In this document: piece after piece, positions 7,117-13,042 of the stretch
Layout of the letters: the number at the start of each line of letters is the position of its first letter
Numbering within the stretch: the stretch's first letter is position 1
From: a virus
Direction: 5' to 3' (one strand)
Virus record (IMG/VR): IMGVR_UViG_3300028840_001389
Coordinates: 1 to 37,801 of that record
Length of the DNA: 37,801 nt
Translations under genes and position numbers: made by a program
Notes under the pieces: model-generated
What the model saw: the letters and a program-made list of their open reading frames with translations, nothing else
Database searches by the model: none
Told to the model about the DNA's origin: nothing

Positions 7117-7434
7117 ATGAACGCGAAGCCTGAGCGGGCGGTGATTTGGGTTGCTGAACTGTTACGCCGAGACGGGCAACCATATCGGCGGAGGAGGTTT
7201 GCGCACGGGGTTCGGCGGAGCGAGGCGAAGGTGGCGGTGATCCCCGACTCTATCCGCGCCGTCCGCTTCGTCGAGGACGACGGGCCGTGCGTGTGGGTGG
7301 CACGAACACCCGACCGATTCATGTGGCAGGGTGGATGTGACGGGCAAGTGCTACCTACGCCAGACGGGCCAATCGAAAAAAATGGACCTTACTGCCCGAA
7401 GTGCGGGCGGCGGATTGAGGAGGCCACGGAATGA
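7117..7434 (+). CDS. Small protein with C-terminal zinc ribbon
   Basis: A 105-residue protein with a GGAGGGG ribosome site at 7102-7109. The C-terminus has CPKCGRRIEE, half a zinc ribbon; the partner Cys may be in GGCDG. The first half is basic (ELLRRDGQPYRRRRF), and a middle segment (DDGPCVWVARTPDRFMW) is predicted beta. ATGA overlap with the next gene supports the frame. No family recognised. Confidence 0.55.
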   Translation: MNAKPERAVIWVAELLRRDGQPYRRRRFAHGVRRSEAKVAVIPDSIRAVRFVEDDGPCVWVARTPDRFMWQGGCDGQVLPTPDGPIEKNGPYCPKCGRRIEEATE

Positions 7435-7859
7435 GCGATGGCGTTTACCCCGTCCCATCTACGCGCATTGTCGGGACGGTGTGTTCCGGCTGCGGGCGCG
7501 AGTGGTGCGTTTCGGAGGACGGGGGCGGATACTATTGTTCCCACTGCCAGCGGTCTGTTGTGGAGAAACCCATGAGCAAGTCCATGACGCAGGCGGAACT
7601 GGACGCGATTCGGAAGCGGTTACAGTCGCGGTTCATTTACAACGTAGACCACGCGCAAGTAATCCTCGACACTGCGCGCCAACTATTCTCCGAGATCGAG
7701 CGGCTGCGGGGGGAGAATGCCGCATTGAGTGGGCGGCTTGACGCGGGGCTGCTTTGCGCCGAGGTCACGCTTTCCCACACGCACAACGACGATGCCAGGC
7801 GTATTGAACTTATGGGGATTATCTCACGGCTTCAGGAGGCCCGCGATGGACAAGACTGA
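7431..7859 (+). CDS. Zinc-ribbon plus coiled-coil phage protein (Ead/Ea22-like tail)
   Basis: A 142-residue protein. Residues about 18-40 contain CSGCGREWC and YYCSHCQ, a likely four-Cys zinc ribbon. The rest resembles Ead/Ea22-type phage proteins: QAELDAIRKRL followed by LDTARQLFSEIERLRGENAAL, a short coiled coil. An in-frame ATG at 7573 (MSKSMTQAEL) could be an internal start giving only the coiled-coil part. The assigned ATG overlaps the previous stop (ATGA) with GGAGG just upstream. This would be the second Ead-like gene after 1756. Confidence 0.6.
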   Translation: MSDGVYPVPSTRIVGTVCSGCGREWCVSEDGGGYYCSHCQRSVVEKPMSKSMTQAELDAIRKRLQSRFIYNVDHAQVILDTARQLFSEIERLRGENAALSGRLDAGLLCAEVTLSHTHNDDARRIELMGIISRLQEARDGQD

Positions 7860-8280
7860 GATTCAAGAGGCGCTTGGCGAAGCTGTAGAGCGGAGGGGTG
7901 GGGAGGGACATCAAAACGAGCAAATCTTCGAGTGCGAAGATTGCCACGTTCAGGCACCGTATTCCAGCGTCGAAGAATCCGAGGGCGACTGCGTAAAGGA
8001 CTGCGGCGGGCTAATGCTCGAAACGCCCGAGTGGGGACATTCGGATACGCCCAAGCCCATCCCCGAACTGCTCGCGTGGCTTGAGGGGTGGCTGTTGGCG
8101 GCCCCGCATAGGACATCGAGATTGGTGACTGCTATAGAAAACACGCTGCCCAACGCAGATGGCGTGTGGGGCAGGAGACCCGTAATTGAATTCACGCTCC
8201 GCTTGCGCCGCGACGAAATGAAGTATGCCGAGGCGATGCTTGAGGCGGAAAGGAAGATTGCACGGCCCAATGGTGAATAG
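7846..8280 (+). CDS. Hypothetical phage protein with CxxC pairs
   Basis: A 144-residue protein with AGGAGG at 7834-7839 and a start that overlaps the end of the previous gene by 14 bp. Near the N-terminus are CEDC and, about 20 residues on, C-x3-C (DCVKDCGG), a plausible zinc ribbon. A later helical part ends in EAMLEAERKIA. The frame is open further upstream, but that part shadows the previous gene. No family recognised. Confidence 0.55.
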   Translation: MDKTEIQEALGEAVERRGGEGHQNEQIFECEDCHVQAPYSSVEESEGDCVKDCGGLMLETPEWGHSDTPKPIPELLAWLEGWLLAAPHRTSRLVTAIENTLPNADGVWGRRPVIEFTLRLRRDEMKYAEAMLEAERKIARPNGE

Positions 8281-8301
8281 TGAATAGGGAGTGGTGAACC
8301 G

Positions 8302-8556
8302 ATGATAGTTGCCGCCGCAATCAAGACGCCGGACAAGGTATGGACACTGCCCCGCCCGAAGCGCCATGATGACATTATACGAGCTATGGTACAGGCCGGG
8401 GCCTCGGCTCGGCGGACTGGTGCGTGTCAGGGCTTTGTCAACAGCGAGGGCGAGTTTCTGACACGCGGGCTTGCGGCACAGGAGGCGTTTATCTGCGGCC
8501 AACTGCCGGGCAAGGCAAAAGCGCCGCCAATTCTAATGACGGAGGACTTGTGGTGA
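8302..8556 (+). CDS. Conserved small phage protein ending in an EDLW motif
   Basis: An 84-residue protein. The segment DKVWTLPRPKRHDDIIRAM, the central QGFVNSEGEFLTRGLAAQEAF and the final EDLW match a small protein I recall as widespread in phages, whose role is not established. The ribosome site is poor; upstream is a short repetitive stretch (TGGTGAATAGTGAATAGG at about 8270-8288). It is GTGA-coupled to the next gene. Confidence 0.65.
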   Translation: MIVAAAIKTPDKVWTLPRPKRHDDIIRAMVQAGASARRTGACQGFVNSEGEFLTRGLAAQEAFICGQLPGKAKAPPILMTEDLW

Positions 8557-8918
8557 GTAACGAAATGAACGCATGGGACACGCCGGAAGGCCGCGAGGCC
8601 GTGAAGGTGCTGGCGGGGTTGCTGGAATGGGAGGGCGACGCGATTGAGGGGCCGGAATCTAAAGAGCGCGCCCGGCTTGATGGAGAACACCTGTACCACG
8701 AGTGGCGGTCGAAAAGGTCGCCAGAGTGGACTAGCGTTGATGGTGAATACAAGTGTTCGTTCTCTCCTGGCCTCGCCTACTGCATCCTGCGCGACGCGGC
8801 GCGGCGGTTTCTGCCGGAAGACGCATATATCGAAGCCGTTCCACACGATCCAGACGAGCCGGACTTTGACACGCGGCTTATCGCCGCCGTTCTGAAAATC
8901 GGAAAGGAGAAGCCATGA
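8553..8918 (+). CDS. Hypothetical phage protein
   Basis: A 121-residue acidic protein with a GTG start overlapping the previous stop (GTGA) and GGAGGA at 8541-8546. The middle section LAYCILRDAARRFLPEDAYIEAV and the end DFDTRLIAAVLKIGKEKP are helical. There are no metal or membrane motifs. It is ATGA-coupled to the following gene. Function unknown. Confidence 0.55.
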   Translation: MSNEMNAWDTPEGREAVKVLAGLLEWEGDAIEGPESKERARLDGEHLYHEWRSKRSPEWTSVDGEYKCSFSPGLAYCILRDAARRFLPEDAYIEAVPHDPDEPDFDTRLIAAVLKIGKEKP

Positions 8919-9190
8919 GTAGCAAGGAAGCCGTGGAGCGGGCCAGTCGGACTTTGGATTGCAACCAGCTTGACCATTACGTAACCACAGAGCAAATGCG
9001 GAACATCCTCGACGCCCTTGTCGAGCCGGAAAAGCCCAAAAGGATGAAGGGAAATCCATACGCGCCGGGTGCGCATTACGACGAACACGATCAACACGCT
9101 AGTTGCCGCATGTTCGGCTGCGAACCCGTGGACGCGCCGCGCCCCACATGGACGGAAGCCGAGGGACGAAATTCCAGAGTGCGGGGATGA
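8915..9190 (+). CDS. Hypothetical protein, possibly the first part of a frameshifted gene
   Basis: A 91-residue protein starting in an ATGA overlap. It has a helical first half (KEAVERASRTLDCNQLDHYV and MRNILDALV) and a loop-rich second half. It ends in a stretch (WTEAEGRNSRVRG) that looks like out-of-frame sequence. The downstream coding signal continues in the +1 frame from about 9160 with no credible start codon of its own. Either the two frames form one gene joined by a frameshift, or the second starts at a weak GTG at 9069. Confidence 0.5.
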   Translation: MSSKEAVERASRTLDCNQLDHYVTTEQMRNILDALVEPEKPKRMKGNPYAPGAHYDEHDQHASCRMFGCEPVDAPRPTWTEAEGRNSRVRG

Positions 9191-9518
9191 GGTTGAAGTT
9201 CTATCTGGCGACCCATGCGGCCCGTGCGTTGTGCTGGCGCGGCGCGAAAATCATCTGTGGCTTGAAAGCACAGACCCGTTCAGGCGATTCTCCGTTCGCG
9301 CCAGCAAGGTTCGCGTGACCCGCAAGGCGGAACTGCGCGAGGGGGATTTTGTGGAGGACCGCAAAACGGCTTGGACTGGTATTGCAAGAGAAGATAGGTC
9401 CAGCAACAAACTAACCGATGCTTGGAGTGTGCATGTCAAGCCCTTTGGAACAAATCAATGGTTGCGCCGCTCTCGCAAAGACCTCATCCTGCTGCACCGG
9501 GCGCATTCCGCCGAATAG
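9069..9518 (+). CDS. Hypothetical beta-rich protein, start uncertain
   Basis: The convincing coding part begins near 9165 with a repeated strand pattern (DEVEVLSGD, CVVLARRENHLWLES, FSVRASKVRVTRKAELREGDFVEDR) like a pair of small SH3/KOW-like barrels. The only in-frame start before it is GTG at 9069, which has no ribosome site and overlaps the previous gene by 122 bp with poor-looking sequence. The protein may be the C-terminal half of the gene beginning at 8915. Function unknown. Confidence 0.45.
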   Translation: MRITTNTINTLVAACSAANPWTRRAPHGRKPRDEIPECGDEVEVLSGDPCGPCVVLARRENHLWLESTDPFRRFSVRASKVRVTRKAELREGDFVEDRKTAWTGIAREDRSSNKLTDAWSVHVKPFGTNQWLRRSRKDLILLHRAHSAE

Positions 9519-9546
9519 TGGAGGGGGGGTTGGCGGAGGATGGAAC

Positions 9547-9933
9547 ATGGCCCAAGGGTGGCTGTTGACCGAGCGCGAGTTGTGGGACTTGGAGATTGAC
9601 GACGGGCCGGGGCACGTGGACAAGCGGGTTGCGGAATGCCGAAAGACGCCACGACGGCTGGGGTACGGGGCGCATAACCACGCGGCGCGGCGGAAGCGCG
9701 GCCCCATGCGTGATCGCACCGCATCGTTTGTGCTTCCGTGCGCGTCATGTGACGACCCCGGCCCGGAACGATGCAGAAAGGAAACATGCGAGCGGCTGGA
9801 GGCATGGTTTATAGACGAGTTGGGCCGAGACGAGCATGATGGCGGGCTGAACGCGGAGAACTATGGAGACCCTCGAGACCTTGAGCGGGCGGCATATAAC
9901 AACGGTGGAAGCGGCATTGTCAGGACCTTCTAG
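9547..9933 (+). CDS. Hypothetical protein with Cys cluster
   Basis: A 128-residue protein with a GGAGG-type ribosome site at about 9534-9538. An N-terminal helix (LLTERELWDLEIDD) is followed by a very basic segment (RRLGYGAHNHAARRKRGPMR), then LPCASCDDPG and RCRKETCERLE, which could bind a metal. The end is acidic. The arrangement looks like a small nucleic-acid-binding protein, but I do not recognise it. Confidence 0.5.
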   Translation: MAQGWLLTERELWDLEIDDGPGHVDKRVAECRKTPRRLGYGAHNHAARRKRGPMRDRTASFVLPCASCDDPGPERCRKETCERLEAWFIDELGRDEHDGGLNAENYGDPRDLERAAYNNGGSGIVRTF

Positions 9934-9944
9934 GCGGACACATC

Positions 9945-10319
9945 ATGGTAACGTGCAACGAGTGCCCCAAGCGGGCGGGCTGTAAGACGTTATGCAAGGA
10001 CATGAAGGCGGAGTTGGGGCGGGTCGGGCCGGAGGAATTGCCCCCAACGGGCGGCGGACATAAGGAACTTGCCGACACGGAGGCGGGCGCGGTACGCAAC
10101 AGGGCCGATGCGGCGGCGGCACGGCTCCAAGCCGTCGAGGAATGCAAGGGGCTGTTGACGAAACGGCAGTATCGCGTGTGGCGCGAACGCATGTGGGCGG
10201 GCTACACGTTCCGCGAGATTGCCGCAGGGCTTGGCGTAGATGTTGCGGCAGTGTACCGCACATGGCGCAGGGCACAAGCGAAAATCAAGACGTATGCGGC
10301 GCGGATGCGGGCTGAATAG
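9945..10319 (+). CDS. Sigma-70 region-4-like HTH protein (putative late regulator)
   Basis: A 124-residue protein. The N-terminus carries Cys in a C-x2-C-x4-C-x4-C pattern (TCNECPKRAGCKTLC), a likely metal site. Residues about 68-115 look like sigma factor region 4: GLLTKRQYRVWRERMWAGYT, then FREIAAGLGVDVAAVYRTW and a basic helix RRAQAKIKTYAARM. Such proteins often act as phage late-gene activators (ArpU/Q-like position), binding near the -35 element or RNA polymerase. It is the last gene of the early rightward block, just before the control region and the late genes, which supports that role. The assignment to late control is inference. Confidence 0.6.
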   Translation: MVTCNECPKRAGCKTLCKDMKAELGRVGPEELPPTGGGHKELADTEAGAVRNRADAAAARLQAVEECKGLLTKRQYRVWRERMWAGYTFREIAAGLGVDVAAVYRTWRRAQAKIKTYAARMRAE

Positions 10320-10449
10320 GCCCGCTACGCGGCCTGTCCCACCACGCGGACTTACACTTGGGACACACGCGGGGCTTGTTCGGCTTGCGGGGAATCCAGA
10401 CGTGTCCGCAGCGGAAGCAGTTGAATTTCGGGAGTTCAATCTGTGGCAT
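10285..10449 (-). CDS. Small rubredoxin/zinc-ribbon-like protein
   Basis: A 54-residue protein. It reads CFRCGHVWIPR, then KPRVCPKCKSAWWDRPR, two CxxC pairs 17 residues apart. This compact zinc ribbon is common in phages and bacteria, where it is usually annotated only as a DNA-binding or hypothetical protein. Its ATG lies inside the end of the upstream minus-strand gene (14-bp overlap), so both are one operon. The C-terminal 12 residues overlap the convergent sigma-like gene. Confidence 0.7.
   Translation of the reverse strand: MPQIELPKFNCFRCGHVWIPRKPNKPRVCPKCKSAWWDRPRSGPIQPASAPHTS
10307..10335. terminator. Possible hairpin terminator between convergent genes
   Basis: GCGGGC (10307-10312) pairs with GCCCGC (10320-10325) around a 7-base loop that contains the stop codon of the sigma-like gene. 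An overlapping alternative stem AGGCC/GGCCT spans 10318-10335. The site lies where rightward and leftward genes converge. There is no T-tract on either strand, so it may only slow transcription. Confidence 0.3.
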
Positions 10450-10888
10450 GGGCTTTCCCCTTGGGTTTCGCCTTGGCGATTGCGGCGTATGCCCTGTCTC
10501 GCGCAGCAATGCCGTCGTCGTCGGTGAACCCGTCGAGGATGTCCACGGCGGACTCCAGCGCCGCCAGCAGTTCCTTGACGACGCCAGCTTCAAGGGCTTC
10601 GGTCGGGATGCCCTCGCAAGCGTCGCGGCAGGCCCGCAGCCGCCTAGCCAGGCGATATGCTCGCCGCGCCTGTTCCAATGTGCCGCCCGTGCGGCCACGG
10701 TAATCGCGCATCCACCTGATCTTGTCATCCGCCGTCGGCCCGGATGCCATGATGTAATTGTCATCGCTCTCGGCGCGCGGGAACGCGACGCGATATGCTC
10801 GCCGCGCCTGTTCCAATGTGCCGCCCGTGCGGCCACGGTAATCGCGCATCCACCTGATCTTGTCATCCGCCGTGTGCTTCGCGTCCAT
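10436..10888 (-). CDS. Minus-strand phage protein with duplicated 28-residue domain
   Basis: A 150-residue protein. The start is the ATG at 10888 because GGAGGA (complement of 10897-10902) lies eight bases upstream. An identical 28-residue unit beginning TADDKIRWMRDYRGRTGGTL and ending EQARRAYR appears twice, separated by 18 residues (VAFPRAESDDNYIMASGP). The two copies are identical in DNA too. After the second copy come helical segments (LRACRDACEGI, VVKELLAALESAVDIL, IAARDRAYAAIAKAK). The unit looks like a small helix-loop-helix, possibly DNA-binding. It is the first gene behind the strong leftward promoter. Its position suggests an early or regulatory gene, but the sequence gives no function. 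Confidence 0.7.
   Translation of the reverse strand: MDAKHTADDKIRWMRDYRGRTGGTLEQARRAYRVAFPRAESDDNYIMASGPTADDKIRWMRDYRGRTGGTLEQARRAYRLARRLRACRDACEGIPTEALEAGVVKELLAALESAVDILDGFTDDDGIAARDRAYAAIAKAKPKGKAHATD
10652..10873 (-). repeat. Perfect 84-bp direct repeat (two copies, 138-bp period)
   Basis: Positions 10652-10735 and 10790-10873 are identical, 28 codons long and in frame with the minus-strand gene. The 54 bp between them are unrelated. Complete identity, including silent positions, points to a recent duplication or gene conversion. Confidence 0.95.
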
Positions 10889-10911
10889 CGTTCCGTCCTC
10901 CATCTAAACCC

Positions 10912-10929
10912 GCCAGGCTCCGGCCTGGC
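10912..10929. promoter_or_regulatory. Inverted repeat at leftward transcription start (operator candidate)
   Basis: GCCAGGC (10912-10918) and GCCTGGC (10923-10929) form a perfect 7-bp inverted repeat with a 4-base centre. It begins about 11 bases downstream of the leftward -10 box, so it covers the likely start of the transcript. It could be a repressor operator or a 5' hairpin in the mRNA leader that protects it or controls translation. Confidence 0.5.
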
Positions 10930-10939
10930 CTTTACCTAT

Positions 10940-10967
10940 ATTATACCGCCATAATAGCCCATGTCAA
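10940..10967 (-). promoter_or_regulatory. Consensus sigma70-type promoter for the leftward operon
   Basis: On the minus strand TTGACA (10967-10962) and TATAAT (10945-10940) are both perfect consensus and are separated by 16 bp. An A/T-rich stretch lies upstream of the -35 box (10968-10980). It points at the gene starting at 10888. This is the clearest promoter in the window. Confidence 0.85.
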
Positions 10968-11019
10968 GAAAAATTATTTCCCGCTATCACTACATTATAT
11001 GAACTCGCCACGCCCTAAT

Positions 11020-11037
11020 GGTCAACAAGAGGTCAAC
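11020..11037. promoter_or_regulatory. Direct repeats GGTCAAC spaced one helical turn
   Basis: GGTCAAC occurs at 11020-11026 and 11031-11037, an 11-bp period that puts both copies on one face of DNA. They lie in the AT-rich part of the control region about 55-75 bp upstream of the leftward -35 box. On the minus strand the copies read as TTGACC, with a TATAAT at 11000-10995, but the 20-bp spacing is poor for a promoter. They may be sites for an activator or repressor. Confidence 0.4.
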
Positions 11038-11129
11038 ATCTGCCCATTATATTAATGAATAGACGTGTTAATAGCGAGTGTCCAGCGAGTGCAGCAAGCA
11101 ACGGCCCAAAGACTGCGGTGGCGTTCGCC

Positions 11130-11370
11130 GAGCTGGACACGAGCAACACCACACAGCAGCACCAACGCACCGAGATCGGGAGAATACATCACGCAGCGTA
11201 ACACAACACGCCGTATCCGCTCGTATCACACCGCACCCCTCGCTGCATCTCCCCACACCGCAACACAGCACACACAGCTACACGCAGCGCAACGCAGCAC
11301 ACACAGCGCGGCGTAACACATACACGCAGCAACACGCAGCAAGCGCAGTACACTACACTATATGGCAGCA
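11130..11370 (+). repeat. C/A-rich low-complexity tract with ACACGCAGC-type words
   Basis: Words such as ACACGCAGC (11280-11288, 11322-11330, 11332-11340) and CAGCACACACAGC (11266-11278, 11295-11307) recur irregularly. G and T are scarce on this strand. Frames crossing it on both strands give only compositionally biased translations (Thr/His/Ala or Cys/Val), so it is read as non-coding. An origin, a structured leader or a binding array are possible. Confidence 0.6.
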
Positions 11371-11619
11371 GCAAGCACATACACGAGCCGGGGTGGTCCC
11401 CCCGAAGGGGGCGCAGATGTATATATATCACCCCGCCAGAATAGCGCGAGCATTTCAGGGGTGTCCCGTAATGCAACACACGTTGTATATGGCGTTCTGG
11501 CGCGTTCTGGCGAGATTGGGGTGTTGGGGGTGACTGGACAGGGGGGTGCGCGAAAAAATCGCTCTACGGGGCTGGTAGCGGCTTTTAGGGGCATGTTAGG
11601 CGGTTGTTTGTCGTATTGA
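11362..11619 (+). CDS. Doubtful 85-residue frame upstream of late genes
   Basis: Starts at ATG 11362 within the structured part of the control region and has no clear ribosome site. The translation (for example VSRNATHVVYGVLARSGEIG) is glycine/serine-rich with no known domain. It overlaps the inverted repeats and tandem CGTTCTGGCG copies. It is listed because it ends just before the ribosome site of the next gene, but the DNA may serve as RNA or control sequence instead. Confidence 0.25.
   Translation: MAAASTYTSRGGPPEGGADVYISPRQNSASISGVSRNATHVVYGVLARSGEIGVLGVTGQGGARKNRSTGLVAAFRGMLGGCLSY
11389..11435 (+). other. Nested inverted repeats, possible structured RNA element
   Basis: CGGGGTG (11389-11395) pairs with CACCCCG (11429-11435). 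Inside, CCCCC (11399-11403) pairs with GGGGG (11407-11411) around GAA, and an ATATATAT run follows. Downstream, CGCCAGAA (11434-11441) can pair with TTCTGGCG in either copy of the tandem CGTTCTGGCG repeat (11493-11512). Together this suggests a folded 5' leader for the late transcript, but a fold was not computed. Confidence 0.35.
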
Positions 11620-11632
11620 GGAGGAGGGAGTC

Positions 11633-11884
11633 ATGGTGACGTGCGGCGGGTGTGGGGAGCGTGGGTACATGGCGGTGACGGTGAAGGTGGAGTTTCCGGT
11701 GTTCACACGGGAGAACGGGACAATGCCGAGTGAGCTTGTTGCGTATTGGTGTAGGGATTGCGGGCAGGCGGTAATGGACAAGGACTTTTACGTGTATGCT
11801 GGTCAGGAGCTTCCGGTTATCATCGGGAAGCGGATAGACGCTGCCGGGTGTCTCAAAGTGGAGCAGGGAGCGAAGGATGCGTGA
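11633..11884 (+). CDS. Small zinc-ribbon protein
   Basis: An 83-residue protein with a strong GAGGAGGGAG ribosome site. CGGCG near the N-terminus and CRDCG about 35 residues later form a four-Cys zinc ribbon around a beta segment (MAVTVKVEFPVFTREN). It is the first gene of the late block. It overlaps the next start by 8 bp. Function unknown. Confidence 0.65.
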   Translation: MVTCGGCGERGYMAVTVKVEFPVFTRENGTMPSELVAYWCRDCGQAVMDKDFYVYAGQELPVIIGKRIDAAGCLKVEQGAKDA

Positions 11885-12215
11885 CAGCGAGAAGGCGGCG
11901 TTATGCTACGAGTTCTTGCCGCACATGACGCGCGCTGTGGTGGCGCGTGGTCAGCGTGTTGGCGAGAAGTGGACGGAGCCAAAGTCGGTATGGCCGACGT
12001 ATGACGATGACGGGAAGCGAATTACGGATTGGGGCGTAGCCGCATATTGTATTCCGACCGCCCCCGACTTCAAGGCGCAGTCCTGTGCATTCGTGGGGTG
12101 GTATGATATACGGGCGAATCCTGACGGCGCTTGTCGGGATAAGGTCGCGGACGTGACGTGTGACATGGCTGCGCGGGCGTTGCGTGAGTTTGCGGTTGAA
12201 GCTGCCGGGGGATAG
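11877..12215 (+). CDS. Hypothetical protein before the terminase
   Basis: A 112-residue protein. A helical start (SEKAALCYEFLPHMTRAV), a beta section (VAAYCIPTAPDFKAQSCAFVGWYDI) and a helical end (CDMAARALREFAVEA). The start overlaps the previous gene. No family is recognised; its place suggests a packaging-linked or late accessory role, which is only a guess. Confidence 0.5.
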   Translation: MRDSEKAALCYEFLPHMTRAVVARGQRVGEKWTEPKSVWPTYDDDGKRITDWGVAAYCIPTAPDFKAQSCAFVGWYDIRANPDGACRDKVADVTCDMAARALREFAVEAAGG

Positions 12216-12221
12216 GGGATA

Positions 12222-12761
12222 GTGCGTTCAGCGGGCGTCATACCGAGCGTATGGAAATCGAGTTGTGGTCGGCTACGGAACTTGCACGCGAAGGCGGCGA
12301 AGGCTGCGCGTTTGCATGTAGACGGGATGAACAGCGCCGAGATTGCCGAGGCGTTGGGTGTACCGACTGACCGGGCGAGCATTTGGCTCCATTCGCCGGT
12401 GGTCATTGAGGAGATCAAGCGGTTACTGGCGTTAGCGGAGCAGGCGGTGGCGCGTCCGAGGGAGTATGGGCGCGGGCCGGAGGCGGTGAAGCGGCTGTTG
12501 GGCGACCGTGCTGAGGAGATCGCGGGTCGGCACGCGGCGCTGTTTGACGATGACCGCTGGGCGCGGCTGAGTGACGCGAACAAGTTGAGCGCCATCGAGA
12601 AGGCGTACAAGGCGATGGGCGTGGGTGCTGGGGACAATGCGGGCGTGGTCATCAACATCACGACCGAGCAGATAAAGCGTGCCGAGAGCGTGTTCAAGGA
12701 CGCGATAGAGGCTGAATTTACCGTGGAGGACGGAGATGGCGTGGAATCTGGCGGTAGCTGA
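12222..12761 (+). CDS. Putative terminase small subunit
   Basis: A 179-residue protein starting at GTG. The segment LHVDGMNSAEIAEALGV followed by RASIWLHSPVVIEEI is a helix-turn-helix like that of many small terminase subunits, which bind the packaging site on phage DNA and recruit the large subunit. The rest is helical, with a conserved-looking DANKLSAIEKAYKAMGV segment and an acidic C-terminus, suitable for ring assembly. It lies two genes upstream of the large subunit with one small gene between. The call rests on the HTH and position. Confidence 0.65.
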   Translation: MRSAGVIPSVWKSSCGRLRNLHAKAAKAARLHVDGMNSAEIAEALGVPTDRASIWLHSPVVIEEIKRLLALAEQAVARPREYGRGPEAVKRLLGDRAEEIAGRHAALFDDDRWARLSDANKLSAIEKAYKAMGVGAGDNAGVVINITTEQIKRAESVFKDAIEAEFTVEDGDGVESGGS

Positions 12762-13041
12762 ATCGAGCGGGGAGTTGGCGGCTGACACGGCGGTACGGGC
12801 CGAGCCTGCCATTTTGTTCGGGGCGACGTTGGTTGGCGGGTCGGGCGCGGCTACGCTCAAGATTTACGACGACGTGGATAGCGCGGACGGCACCATGTTG
12901 TTGACTGCCACGGCTGCTGCGGGGGCGACCGCGAACATACGCATCACCCCGGTTGCGGCGCGTTACGGACTATACGCTGACGTGAATGGCGCGGGCGCAA
13001 AGTTCATCGTGTATTCGGCGAAATCCTCGACACAGGGGTAA
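12736..13041 (+). CDS. Small virion-type protein
   Basis: A 101-residue protein that overlaps the small terminase gene by 26 bp. It is almost entirely beta-strand-like: AILFGATLVGGSGAATLKIYDD, then LLTATAAAGATANIRITPVA, then LYADVNGAGAKFIVYSA. Small all-beta proteins of this sort are usually head-surface or fibre-associated proteins of phages. It lies unusually between the two terminase genes. Exact role unknown. Confidence 0.5.
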   Translation: MAWNLAVAESSGELAADTAVRAEPAILFGATLVGGSGAATLKIYDDVDSADGTMLLTATAAAGATANIRITPVAARYGLYADVNGAGAKFIVYSAKSSTQG

Positions 13042-13042
13042 C

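Larger units (their letters stand above)
10904..11632. other. Main intergenic control region (about 730 bp)
   Basis: The longest stretch without a convincing gene. Three parts differ sharply in composition. 10930-11075 is AT-rich and holds the leftward promoter and repeat sites. 11085-11380 is rich in C and A on this strand, with irregular ACACGCAGC/CAGCACACACAGC words. 11385-11630 is G/C-rich with several inverted repeats and tandem CGTTCTGGCG copies. Minus-strand early genes leave to the left and late genes to the right, so rightward promoters, an origin, or a regulatory RNA are expected here. I cannot identify a good rightward promoter. Confidence 0.7.

Noticed and set aside
10652-10873. 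84-bp repeats as a CRISPR array
   Set aside because: Only two copies, too long, in frame within a gene, and no Cas genes.
10995-11037. Second leftward promoter using TTGACC and TATAAT
   Set aside because: Spacing from the nearer TTGACC (11026-11021) to TATAAT (11000-10995) is 20 bp, too long for a normal sigma70 promoter; the repeats are listed as possible binding sites instead.
11065-11533. Several frames through the C/A-rich tract on both strands
   Set aside because: They consist of biased Thr/His/Ala or Cys/Val/Leu residues caused by composition, have no ribosome sites and no domains.
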